A stretch of 10,763 bases of DNA from CAZVEV01 sp964625865 (GCA_964625865.1 CAZVEV010000216.1:1-10763), one strand, 5' to 3'; shown: positions 1 through 7,611, numbered from the stretch's first letter. Notes: generated by a model from the sequence alone, not told the origin. Program-made: numbers and translations.

Positions 1-18
1 CAGACAGGTGGAAGCGAC

Positions 19-2382
19 ATGATTAGCGATCGCGTTGAGCGTTTGAGACAGCAGAGCATCGAGACGCACCCGTACATCTCGTCCGAGCGGGCGGAGCTGA
101 TGACGGCGTTCTACAAGAGCGACCTGGCTGACAACACGTCCCTTCCGGTCACGCGGGCCCTGTCGCTGGCGTATCTGCTCGAGAACCGCTCGATCAGCAT
201 CGGCGCCGGCGAGCTGATTGTCGGCGAGCGCGGGGAGGCCCCCAAGGCGACCCCCACCTTCCCCGAACTGTGCTGCCATTCCCTCGAAGACCTGCGCATC
301 CTCGACAGCCGCGAGCGCACGCCGTTCGTCGTCAGCGACGAAGTCCGCGAAGTCTACGCCAACGAGATCATTCCCTTCTGGGAGGGCAAGACGCTGCGCG
401 AGCGCGTCTTCGCCCACATGACGCCGCAGTGGCATGACGCGTTTGACGCCGGCGTGTTCACCGAGTTCATGGAACAGCGCGCCCCGGGGCACGCGATTCT
501 CGACGACAAGATCTACCACGCCGGGTTCGCCGACTTCCGCGCACGGATCGCCGAGCACCGCGCCGCCCTGGACTTCCACACCGACCCCCGCGCGTTCGAC
601 AAAGACGAACAGCTCAAGGCGATGGAGATCTGCTGCGACGCGATCATCGCTTTCGCCACTCGCTACTCGCAACTCGCGACGCAACTGGCGAACGATGAGC
701 CGGACGCGACCCGCGCCGACGAGCTGCGCCGGATCGCTACCGTCTGCGCCCGCGTGCCCGCCTACGCTCCGCGCACGTTCCACGAAGCCCTGCAGTCGTA
801 CTGGTTCGTCCACCTTGCGGTGGTGACCGAACTGAATACGTGGGACTCCTTCAATCCGGGCAGGCTCGATCAGCACCTCCTGCCGTTCTACGCCGCCGAG
901 ACCGCGGGCGGCACGCTGACGCGCGACGAGGCGGCCGAACTGCTCCAGTGCTTCTGGGTGAAGTTCAACAACCAGCCCGCCCCGCCGAAAGTGGGCGTCA
1001 CCGAGGAACAGTCGGGCACGTACACGGACTTCGCGCTGATCAACTGCGGCGGCCTGGACGCCGACGGCGACGACGCGGTCAACGACGTGTCGTACCTCAT
1101 GCTCGACGTGGTCCAGGAGATGCAGCTCATCCAGCCCAGCGCCTGCGTGCAGGTCAGCGCCAAGAGCCCGGACCGCTTCCTCAAGAAGGCCTGCGAGGTC
1201 ATTCGCACGGGGCTGGGCCAGCCCTCGGTGTTCAACACCGACGTGATCATTCGCGAGATGCTCCGGGCGGGCAAGAGCGAGGCCGACGCGCGGTCCGGCG
1301 GGCCCAGCGGGTGCGTGACGATCAGCGCGTTCGGCAAGGAGAGCTGCACGCTGACGGGCTACTGCAACTGGCCCAAGCTGCTTGAGCTGGCCCTGAACGA
1401 CGGCGTGGACCCGGCGACGGGTAAGCAGATCGGCCCGAAGACGGGCGATCCGCGCCGGTTCGAATCGTACGACCAGGTGATGGCCGCCTACACCGAGCAG
1501 TTGCGCTACTTCATCGATCTGAAGATCGCGGGCAACAGCGTCATCGAGCGCATCTTCGCCACGACCATGCCTGCCCCGTTTATGTCCGTGGTCATGGACG
1601 ACTGCATCGACAAGGGCCTGGACTACCACAACGGCGGGGCACGATACAACCCGACGTACATCCAGGGCGTGGGCATCGGCACGCTGGCTGACGCGATGGC
1701 GGCGATCAAGAAGCACGTCTTCGAGGCCGGTACCGTGACGATGGACGATCTTCTGTCCGCACTGGCCGACAACTTCGAAGGCAACGAGCCGCTGCGCCAG
1801 CGCCTGATGAACGACACGCCCGCCTATGGAAACGACGACGACTACGCCGACGAGATTGCCCAGGCCGTCTTCGAAGCGTACTTCGACGCCATCGACGGAC
1901 GCCCCAACACCAAGGGGGGCACCTACCGGGTGAACCTCCTGCCGACGACGGTGCACGTGTATTTCGGCTCCGTCGTCGGTGCCTTGCCGAACGGGCGGCG
2001 GGCCGGTGTCGTGCTGTCCGAAGGCATCTCACCCAGCCAGGGCGCCGACGCGGCCGGGCCCACCGGCGTGCTGAAGTCCGCCGGCAGGCTCGACCATGCC
2101 CGAACCGGCGGGACCCTGCTGAACCTCAAGTTCACCCCGCAACTGCTCGAGGGCCAGGGCCTCGACCGCCTTTGCGACCTGATCCGCGGGTACTTCCGCC
2201 TCGACGGGCACCACGTGCAGTTCAACGTCCTGCGGGCTGACACACTTCGCCAGGCCCAGCGCGACCCGGAGGCGCACCGCAACCTGATCGTCCGGGTGGC
2301 CGGCTACAGCGACTACTTCGTCGACGTGGGACAGGACCTCCAAAACGAGATCATCTCCCGCACCGAACACCCGTCGCTCTGA
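19..2382 (+). CDS. Glycyl radical enzyme, HypD-like branch, substrate unknown (C-x-T active-site motif)
   Basis: Complete 787-residue cytosolic glycyl radical enzyme of the pyruvate formate-lyase superfamily; about 790 residues is normal for its dehydratase and C-X lyase members. The PFL-like barrel spans roughly residues 10-650 and the glycine-radical domain roughly 665-787. The active-site cysteine is C432 in GGPSGCVTISAFGKE. The radical glycine is G762 in RVAGYSDYF, followed by the conserved tail around LQNEIISRTEH. The loop context (GCV..-FGKE-LTGY-N-PK) resembles trans-4-hydroxyproline dehydratase (HypD), but the residue two after the cysteine is T434 where HypD, CutC and diol dehydratases have the catalytic Glu. 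That makes a standard dehydratase or choline-lyase assignment doubtful. Thiyl-radical chemistry is secure from family knowledge; the substrate is not identifiable. ATG at 19 is preceded by AGGTGGA at 6-12. The enzyme must be activated by a radical-SAM activase, which is absent downstream and could lie upstream of the window. It is oxygen-sensitive by family. Confidence 0.93.
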   Translation: MISDRVERLRQQSIETHPYISSERAELMTAFYKSDLADNTSLPVTRALSLAYLLENRSISIGAGELIVGERGEAPKATPTFPELCCHSLEDLRILDSRERTPFVVSDEVREVYANEIIPFWEGKTLRERVFAHMTPQWHDAFDAGVFTEFMEQRAPGHAILDDKIYHAGFADFRARIAEHRAALDFHTDPRAFDKDEQLKAMEICCDAIIAFATRYSQLATQLANDEPDATRADELRRIATVCARVPAYAPRTFHEALQSYWFVHLAVVTELNTWDSFNPGRLDQHLLPFYAAETAGGTLTRDEAAELLQCFWVKFNNQPAPPKVGVTEEQSGTYTDFALINCGGLDADGDDAVNDVSYLMLDVVQEMQLIQPSACVQVSAKSPDRFLKKACEVIRTGLGQPSVFNTDVIIREMLRAGKSEADARSGGPSGCVTISAFGKESCTLTGYCNWPKLLELALNDGVDPATGKQIGPKTGDPRRFESYDQVMAAYTEQLRYFIDLKIAGNSVIERIFATTMPAPFMSVVMDDCIDKGLDYHNGGARYNPTYIQGVGIGTLADAMAAIKKHVFEAGTVTMDDLLSALADNFEGNEPLRQRLMNDTPAYGNDDDYADEIAQAVFEAYFDAIDGRPNTKGGTYRVNLLPTTVHVYFGSVVGALPNGRRAGVVLSEGISPSQGADAAGPTGVLKSAGRLDHARTGGTLLNLKFTPQLLEGQGLDRLCDLIRGYFRLDGHHVQFNVLRADTLRQAQRDPEAHRNLIVRVAGYSDYFVDVGQDLQNEIISRTEHPSL

Positions 2383-2390
2383 GGCCATGA

Positions 2391-4217
2391 CTACGCCTGG
2401 GCCTGTTCGCGGCAGATGTGGGCGTAGAAGCCGGGGGCGCCCTTGAGGTCCTCGTGGGTCCCGCGCTGGGTGATGCGCCCGCCCTCGAAGACCAGGATGC
2501 GATCGCACTGGCGGGCGGTGGCGATGCGCTGGGTGATGATCAGGCTGGTCCGCCCGGCCAGCGCATGACGCAGCGTCTCGCGGATTCGTGCTTCGGTGGC
2601 TGAATCAAGCGCGCTGGTGGTGTCGTCGAGCAGGAGCACCTCGGGATCGGTCAGCAGGGCCGTCGCCAGCGCCAGCCGCTGCTTCTGCCCCCCCGAGAGC
2701 GTCACCCCGTTCTCGCCGACCATCGTGTCGTAGGCAGCCGGGAGTTCGTCGATGAACTCGTGAAGCTCGGCCTGTGCCGCGGCGCGGCGGATGGCATCTT
2801 CATCGGCGTCCAGCTTGCCGTACCGAATGTTGTCGCTGATCGTCCCGGAGAAGATGGTGGGCTCCTGCTGGACAACGCGAATGTGGCGGCGGATCGACGC
2901 GGGATCGGCGTCGACGAGGTCCACCCCGCCTACGCGAACATGTCCGCCCTGCGGATGGTAGAACCGCAGGAGCAACTGGAACACCGTGGTCTTGCCCGCC
3001 CCCGACGGTCCCATCAGCGCGACGGTCTGGCCCGGGGCGATACGGAAGTCCACCTCGTCCAGGGCGGGGGTTTCCTGCCTGGGGTAGATATACGTCACGC
3101 GGTCGAACTCGATCTTGCCCGCCATGCCGTCCAGGCTGATCCGCCCGGGGGCGACCTCTTCCGGTTCGTCGAGGACGGCGAAGATGCGCCGCAGGACCAC
3201 CAGGGCCGCCTGCATCGCTGTCGCCAGCGACGTCACGCGGTTGACCGGATGATAGAGCATGGCCATCATGCCCTTGAACGCGATCAGTTCGCCTATGGTC
3301 ATCGTCCCGTCGCGAACGAACGTGCACCCGACGTAGACGATCACTCCGGTGGCCAGCGACGTGATGAGCCCGGCGCTGATGGCAAGGAACTGGCGGTACT
3401 GCACCAACCGCATCGCCACGCGCACGCCGTCGTGGATGAGTCCCGCAAACGAGCGCACCTCGGCCTGCTCCCGCGCGAAGGCCTTGACCACGCCGATGCC
3501 GCCGATTCGCTCTGCCGAACGGGCGTACATCTTGGCCGTCAGGCGGCGGGTGGCCTTGTTGGTGCGCCGGATCTTCGGACGGAGCACGGCGAAGGCCCAG
3601 ACGTACAGCGGCATGGAGGCCAGCACGATCAGCCCGAGCCGCCACTGGAGGACCATCAGCGTGGCCAGGCCGATGACGATCTGCAGCGCGCAGGTCAGGA
3701 CGGCCGGGCCGTGACGCGTGACCCACTTGTGTATGATACTCACGTCGTCCAGCACGCGGGCCATGATTATCCCTACCGGCGTGGCCTCGAAGAACCCCAC
3801 GTGCAGCGACTGGAGCTTCTCGTGCAGGCCCTTCCGCAGCGAGTAGACCATTCCCTGGCCCGCACCGACGATAATCCGCGTCCGTATCCAGTTGCTCGAC
3901 AGCCGCAGGCCCCAGAGCGTCATGTTCATCGCGAAGAACAGCAGGCACAGCGCGGCGTGGTGATCTGCGACGGCGGCGGGCACGGAACCGCCGAGGAGCA
4001 CGTCGTCGATCATGAACCGGTTGGTCAGCGTGAAGCCCATCGGTATCGCCGAGACAACCACCGTCAATACCATCGCCCAGACCAGCATGGCGGCGCGGGA
4101 TCGCAGGTGGTCCCGCCACAGGCGCCGCAGGTCCGTGCCCACATTGCCCGGCCGATCCGTCTGCTCGGCCAGCAGGCGCTCGATGATGCCGTCAATCCGG
4201 CGGGCTCTTGCACTCAT
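2391..4217 (-). CDS. ABC exporter half-transporter, subunit with degenerate ATP site
   Basis: 608-residue inner-membrane half-transporter with a type-I exporter membrane domain (hydrophobic segments near 44-64, 86-104, 170-212, 276-298 and 308-325) followed by an ATPase domain from about 368. Visible motifs are A-loop Y378, Walker A GPSGAGKTT (403-411), Q-loop Q451, a canonical signature LSGGQ (507-511), Walker B ending LLLDD (D531-D532), D-loop SALD, and ITQR at the H-switch. Two catalytic positions are altered: D532 replaces the usual Glu and Q563 replaces the usual His. This is the known pattern of the degenerate subunit of heterodimeric exporters such as TM287/288, BmrCD and LmrCD. It is translated after its partner: its ATG overlaps the partner's TGA as ATGA (4217-4214). 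It ends with TAG 8 bp from the convergent glycyl radical enzyme gene. The substrate (drug, lipid or peptide) cannot be told. A 40-residue charged N-terminal extension precedes the first membrane helix. Confidence 0.93.
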   Translation of the reverse strand: MSARARRIDGIIERLLAEQTDRPGNVGTDLRRLWRDHLRSRAAMLVWAMVLTVVVSAIPMGFTLTNRFMIDDVLLGGSVPAAVADHHAALCLLFFAMNMTLWGLRLSSNWIRTRIIVGAGQGMVYSLRKGLHEKLQSLHVGFFEATPVGIIMARVLDDVSIIHKWVTRHGPAVLTCALQIVIGLATLMVLQWRLGLIVLASMPLYVWAFAVLRPKIRRTNKATRRLTAKMYARSAERIGGIGVVKAFAREQAEVRSFAGLIHDGVRVAMRLVQYRQFLAISAGLITSLATGVIVYVGCTFVRDGTMTIGELIAFKGMMAMLYHPVNRVTSLATAMQAALVVLRRIFAVLDEPEEVAPGRISLDGMAGKIEFDRVTYIYPRQETPALDEVDFRIAPGQTVALMGPSGAGKTTVFQLLLRFYHPQGGHVRVGGVDLVDADPASIRRHIRVVQQEPTIFSGTISDNIRYGKLDADEDAIRRAAAQAELHEFIDELPAAYDTMVGENGVTLSGGQKQRLALATALLTDPEVLLLDDTTSALDSATEARIRETLRHALAGRTSLIITQRIATARQCDRILVFEGGRITQRGTHEDLKGAPGFYAHICREQAQA

Positions 4218-5962
4218 GGGCCGCCCTCCCCGTGGTGCCCGAGCATCTGCCTGTACAGACGGCCGTACAGCCCGGCGTCGATGGCGAGCAATTCCCGATG
4301 CGTGCCGGTCTCGATGATGCGCCCGTGGTCCATCACGACGATCATGTCGGCGGCGGTTATCGTGCTCAGACGGTGGGCCACTACGAAGCTCGTCCGGCCG
4401 GCCAGCACGCGGGCGAGGGCTTTCTGGATCAGGGCCTCGGAGCGGCTGTCGAGGGAACTGGTGGCCTCGTCCATTACGAGGACCAGCGGATCGGTGAGGA
4501 TGGCCCGGGCGATGCTGATCCGCTGTCGCTCGCCGACGCTCAGCTTCACGCCGTCGGGCCCGATGACCGTGTCAAAGCCGTCCGGCAGGGCCAGCGCCGT
4601 CTCGTGGATCTCCGCCGCCCGCGCCGCGGCCTGGATATCGGCACGGCTCGCGTCAGGGCGGCCGTAGGCAATGTTCTCGGCCAGCGTCCCGGTGAACACC
4701 AGCGGCTCCTGCAGCACGACGCCGAAAAGCCGCCTGAGACTGCGCAGGTTCACCGACCGCACGTCTCGCCCGTCGATAAGCACCTGCCCGCCCTGAACGT
4801 CCCAGTAGCGCATCAGCAGCGACGTCAGCGTCGTCTTGCCGCACCCCGTGGGCCCCACCAGGGCCACCGTCATGCCCGGGGCGACCTTCAGCGACAACCC
4901 GTCATAGAGCGGCACGTCGGGACTGTACGAGAACGTCACGTCACGGAACTCAACGCCGCCGGCCCCGCGCGCCATCGGCTTGGCCCCGGGAGACGAAACG
5001 ATACCCCGCTCGGTCTGCAGGACCTCCGCGATGCGCTCGACGGAGACCATCGTCTCGGTGAGCGAGCCGGCAATCTGCGTCAGGCGTATCGCCGGGGATA
5101 TCGCCAGCCACACGTACGCGTTGACCGCGATGACCTCGCCCAGGGTCATCTGCCCCTTGACCACGAAGTAGGCGCCGAGCGAGATGATGATCGTCGAGCC
5201 GACGCCCGCAATGCCGTTGCACGTCATCCCCAGGCCCACGGAGCCCATGCGGCTGGCCAGCGCCTTGTCCAGGCTTCGCGCCGTGCGGTCGAGGAACAGC
5301 TCGTTCTCCTGGTCCTCGCGGTTGTAGATCCGCACCTGGCGCACGCCGGCGACGGTCTCGCTGAGGCGCCCGGCGATCAGGTCGTACAGTTCGCGGAACG
5401 CCAGCGTCGTGCGGTGAATCCGCTGCGAGAACGTGCGGTAGACCACCACGTACATCGCGACGAAGCCCAGCAGGACCCAGCCCAGCCAGAACGACTTGTA
5501 GAACACGTACCCCACGGAGAACAGGAACACGATCGCGTCGACGAGAATGCCCACCGTGTCATCGGTCAACATGCGCTGGAGGCGGTTGACGTCCTCCATG
5601 AGGCGCCCCACCATCGCCCCCGTGCTCCCGGCCGTGTGGTACTGCATCTCCAGGTGCATGATCCTGCGGTACATCGCCATCCGCAGGTCGGCCACCATGC
5701 GATGGCCCACGAACATGAGTATCCACGCGTTGCCCAGCCTCACCGTCGCGGCCAGCACGGGCACGGCCGTGATTGCCAGCGCCAGCGCCCAGACAAACTG
5801 CCACTGGTTTTCGCGCAGGACGTGATCGACGAGATACTCCATCAACTGCGGGGGCAGGAGGTTCAGGGCGGTGAACACCAGCGTGGCCGCCAAGGCCAGA
5901 CCGGCGGCGCGGCGATAGGGCAAGAGGAACGAGAATACTGTCCGCACGGGACTCATAATCAC
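4214..5962 (-). CDS. ABC exporter half-transporter, subunit with catalytic Glu and His
   Basis: 582-residue partner of the neighbouring half-transporter. The membrane domain has hydrophobic segments near 20-40, 56-78, 135-155, 158-176, 245-266 and 275-295; the ATPase domain starts near 337. Motifs are A-loop Y346, Walker A GPTGCGKTT (370-378), Q-loop Q418, Walker B VLVMDE with catalytic E499, and H-switch H530 in VVAHRLST. The signature is atypical, LSVGE (474-478) instead of LSGGQ. In the head-to-tail dimer the Walker A/B of this subunit would pair with the LSGGQ of the other to make the one competent ATP site, while LSVGE pairs with the degenerate site. The first codon is either GTG at 5962 or ATG at 5956 (protein begins M-I-M); no strong Shine-Dalgarno is visible for either, so ATG 5956 is equally plausible. 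The gene begins after the repeat-filled gap, so it may have its own promoter, though I see no clear one. The transported substrate is unknown. Confidence 0.93.
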   Translation of the reverse strand: MIMSPVRTVFSFLLPYRRAAGLALAATLVFTALNLLPPQLMEYLVDHVLRENQWQFVWALALAITAVPVLAATVRLGNAWILMFVGHRMVADLRMAMYRRIMHLEMQYHTAGSTGAMVGRLMEDVNRLQRMLTDDTVGILVDAIVFLFSVGYVFYKSFWLGWVLLGFVAMYVVVYRTFSQRIHRTTLAFRELYDLIAGRLSETVAGVRQVRIYNREDQENELFLDRTARSLDKALASRMGSVGLGMTCNGIAGVGSTIIISLGAYFVVKGQMTLGEVIAVNAYVWLAISPAIRLTQIAGSLTETMVSVERIAEVLQTERGIVSSPGAKPMARGAGGVEFRDVTFSYSPDVPLYDGLSLKVAPGMTVALVGPTGCGKTTLTSLLMRYWDVQGGQVLIDGRDVRSVNLRSLRRLFGVVLQEPLVFTGTLAENIAYGRPDASRADIQAAARAAEIHETALALPDGFDTVIGPDGVKLSVGERQRISIARAILTDPLVLVMDEATSSLDSRSEALIQKALARVLAGRTSFVVAHRLSTITAADMIVVMDHGRIIETGTHRELLAIDAGLYGRLYRQMLGHHGEGGP

Positions 5963-6038
5963 ACTCTAGCGCGCCGGCGACTGCCCCGGACCGCTCGCGG
6001 CGCACACGTGCGGCGGCGAGCAAACGTGTCGTTCATTC

Positions 6039-6154
6039 CACGTTTAGCGGCGGAGCTTGCTCCGCGTGCGGCGTCGCTTGCGACGCCGAAAAGCTTCGAA
6101 CGCACTACGCGCCACACGAAGAGACACGGTGAGCAAGCTCACCCGCTAAACGTG
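6039..6154. repeat. REP/MITE-like element of three hairpins inside an inverted repeat
   Basis: This element fills the middle of the gene-free gap 5963-6171. The outer arms CACGTTTAGCGG (6039-6050) and CCGCTAAACGTG (6143-6154) are exact reverse complements. The complementarity continues inward over GAGCTTGCTC with two mismatched positions between, giving a 24-bp imperfect inverted repeat. Each arm also holds its own hairpin: 6050-6065 (7-bp stem around TT) and 6128-6143 (7-bp stem around AA). A third, stronger hairpin lies at 6069-6088 (9-bp stem, TT loop). All three share a GCTTGC or GCAAGC centre. The element has no coding capacity and carries no T-tract after any stem, so it does not look like a simple intrinsic terminator. 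It could be a non-autonomous mobile repeat, a REP-type element or an mRNA-processing structure. Confidence 0.72.
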
Positions 6155-6171
6155 AAAACACGTGTCGTCTG

Positions 6172-7221
6172 TCAGCTTCCGTAGGCGCCGAACTCCTCGG
6201 CCGCATCGAACATCGCCAGGACGTTCGCCACGGGCGTCTGGTCAAGGATCGTGTCGTGACTGGCGCCGGCGACATACCCGCCGCCGGGCATCATAATCTC
6301 CAGGACCTCTCGCGTCGCGGCGCGGACACTGCCCGGGTCGCCATCGATCAGCACGTGGTGTGAGTCGATGCCGCCGTTGAAGACGATCCTCTCGCCGAAG
6401 TCGGCTTTCAGCGTCGCAAGATCCATCCCGCCGCAGGACGGCTGGACCGCGTGCAGGGCGTCCAGGCCGACGTCGAGCATCATCGGGATCAGCGGCGCGA
6501 TGCCGCCGCAGCAGTGCAGTTGCGTCTTGAGTCCGTAGGACTTTGCCTGGTCGAGCAGGCGCGCCAGGTGAGGCAGGAGAAACCGCTCGAACATCGCCGG
6601 GCTCATCAGCGGCCCCGTCTGCGAGCCGAAATCGTTGCCGATGAAGTAGATGTCGATCACGTCGGCCGCCGCGGAGAAGATCCGCTCGTTTGAAGCGACG
6701 TAGAAGTCGACGATGTGGCCCATCACCGCGTCGACGAGTTCCGGCGCGTCATACATCTGCATGTAGAGGCCGTCCATGTCGAGCAGATCGATCGCGTCGT
6801 GCCAGAACGGCGCCCAGTCCCCGCCGAGAATCGCGTACCGGCCGCCCCACTGCTCGGCCTCGGCGACGAGAGTCGACACGTCGATCCGCGCGGGGTCCGG
6901 CCAGGGGAACTCGTGCACATCGTCCAGCGTGCAGCCTTTGAGCGGGTGGCCGATCGGCTGGCCGTAGCCCATGCCGTGTCTCTCGACGCCGAAGACCGTC
7001 CGGCAGGTGGCGTCTTCGTGCGCCAGCGGCGCATCGTTGCCCGTATCGACGGCTGTGATGCGCCTGAAGTCATCGCCGAACCGCACGCGCAGGGCCTCGT
7101 CATCCAGACCCAGTTCAGCCTTCGCCTTGGCCCAGAACTCGACGCTCGCCCCGCACCATCGCGGCACGCGGTCAGGCTCTACGTGGTCGAAGGCCGCCAT
7201 CACCCTCTCGCGCGGCGTCAT
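6172..7221 (-). CDS. Uroporphyrinogen decarboxylase/MtaA-superfamily protein, probably not heme biosynthesis
   Basis: 349-residue protein of the UroD/MtaA (COG0407-type) superfamily. The N-terminal region TPRERVMAAFDHVEPDRVP is typical of this group. The tail contains QLHCCGG (H236, C237, C238), then SCGG with C263 and FNGGID (282-286). His-x-Cys followed by a downstream Cys is the zinc-thiolate arrangement of corrinoid methyltransferases such as MtaA, so metal binding is likely, although the spacing to C263 is shorter than I would expect. The arginine-rich substrate motif of true uroporphyrinogen decarboxylase (RxPVWxMRQAGR) is missing, so heme synthesis is unlikely. The reading frame is open further upstream to 7314, but the ATG at 7221 is preferred: it begins the family-conserved sequence and overlaps the TGA of the preceding mutarotase-like gene as ATGA. 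This coupling suggests both proteins serve one pathway, possibly methyl transfer or sugar-derivative catabolism; the substrate is unknown. No corrinoid-binding protein gene is nearby. Confidence 0.88.
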   Translation of the reverse strand: MTPRERVMAAFDHVEPDRVPRWCGASVEFWAKAKAELGLDDEALRVRFGDDFRRITAVDTGNDAPLAHEDATCRTVFGVERHGMGYGQPIGHPLKGCTLDDVHEFPWPDPARIDVSTLVAEAEQWGGRYAILGGDWAPFWHDAIDLLDMDGLYMQMYDAPELVDAVMGHIVDFYVASNERIFSAAADVIDIYFIGNDFGSQTGPLMSPAMFERFLLPHLARLLDQAKSYGLKTQLHCCGGIAPLIPMMLDVGLDALHAVQPSCGGMDLATLKADFGERIVFNGGIDSHHVLIDGDPGSVRAATREVLEIMMPGGGYVAGASHDTILDQTPVANVLAMFDAAEEFGAYGS

Positions 7222-7556
7222 TCGCAATGGAACACCTCTTCCATGTCCGCCCACCACTGGCCCTCGGCTACGTCGGAAAGCGGGGCCTGACACGGCATGC
7301 AGTGCGACCACCATTCCTGCGTGGTCGGGTCGGCCGCCATCTTCGCCATTTCGCCTTCGAAGTCGTCTCCGACGTATTCGAAGTAGCTGAACAGGTAATG
7401 CTCCCCGTCGTCCAGCTTCCGCAGGTAGATCGAGTAGTTGCGGATATGGCAGTCGGCGATCATCTCCAGCACGTCAGGCCAGACCGCCGCGTGCAGCGCC
7501 TTGTACTGGTCAATCTTGTCCTCGCGCAGCTTGATCACCATGCCATATCGGTCCAT
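7218..7556 (-). CDS. L-rhamnose mutarotase-family protein (RhaM/DUF718)
   Basis: 112-residue single-domain protein of the RhaM family, which interconverts alpha and beta anomers of L-rhamnose in E. coli. Length and motifs match: Y18 and H22 in YKALHAAVWP (H22 is the position of the E. coli RhaM catalytic His), Y41 in RNYSIYL, the strand LFSYFEY, W82-W83 in EWW, and the family C-terminus MEEVFH. Many members outside the enterobacteria sit away from rhamnose genes, so the sugar acted on is uncertain and the rha symbol is withheld. It is the first gene of a minus-strand operon. ATG at 7556 is preceded on the minus strand by GGGAGAAGGG, a good ribosome-binding site, and its TGA overlaps the ATG of the UroD-like gene. 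No rhamnose isomerase, kinase or aldolase is visible in the window. Confidence 0.9.
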   Translation of the reverse strand: MDRYGMVIKLREDKIDQYKALHAAVWPDVLEMIADCHIRNYSIYLRKLDDGEHYLFSYFEYVGDDFEGEMAKMAADPTTQEWWSHCMPCQAPLSDVAEGQWWADMEEVFHCE

Positions 7557-7582
7557 AGCCCTTCTCCCGGTCTGAGCGGGCG

Positions 7583-7611
7583 ATGATACCGCGTGATCCC
7601 GATCAGATCAA
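7583..7611 (-). promoter_or_regulatory. Predicted sigma70-type promoter with spacer dyad for the mutarotase/UroD-like operon
   Basis: Read on the minus strand: TTGATC (7611-7606), 17-bp spacer, TATCAT (7588-7583). The -10 box matches the consensus at 5 of 6 positions and the -35 box at 4 of 6. Start of transcription would fall near 7576, leaving a short leader of about 20 nt that carries the ribosome-binding site. The spacer contains the perfect dyad TGATC-CC-GATCA (7594-7605), followed directly by a third GATCA (7606-7610). A dyad between -10 and -35 is a typical repressor or activator site, so substrate-responsive control is plausible. No regulator gene is in the window. Confidence 0.55.

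Noticed and set aside
19..2382. Assignment as pyruvate formate-lyase, or firmly as HypD or CutC
   Set aside because: PFL has adjacent catalytic cysteines (CC), which are not here. HypD and CutC have C-x-E, whereas this protein has C-x-T, so only the superfamily call is secure.
6039..6154. Intrinsic terminator for the mutarotase/UroD-like operon
   Set aside because: The stems are strong, but none is followed by a T-tract on the minus-strand transcript, and the inverted-repeat design is more elaborate than a terminator needs. Rho-dependent or processing roles remain possible.
2760..6184. Two very long plus-strand open frames (2760-4667 and 4208-6184) opposite the ABC genes
   Set aside because: They translate to low-complexity His/Arg/Asp/Gln-rich protein without any recognisable motif, and lie antisense to two fully motif-supported ABC genes. 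This is the usual mirror frame of GC-rich coding sequence.
6172..7221. Assignment as HemE of heme biosynthesis
   Set aside because: The N-terminal Arg-rich substrate motif of uroporphyrinogen decarboxylase is absent, and the His-Cys-Cys motif points to the MtaA-like side of the superfamily.
7221..7314. Upstream-extended start (7314) for the UroD-like gene
   Set aside because: The extra 31 residues are not family-like and would overlap the mutarotase-like gene by about 97 bp. The ATG at 7221 begins the conserved sequence and makes an ATGA overlap.
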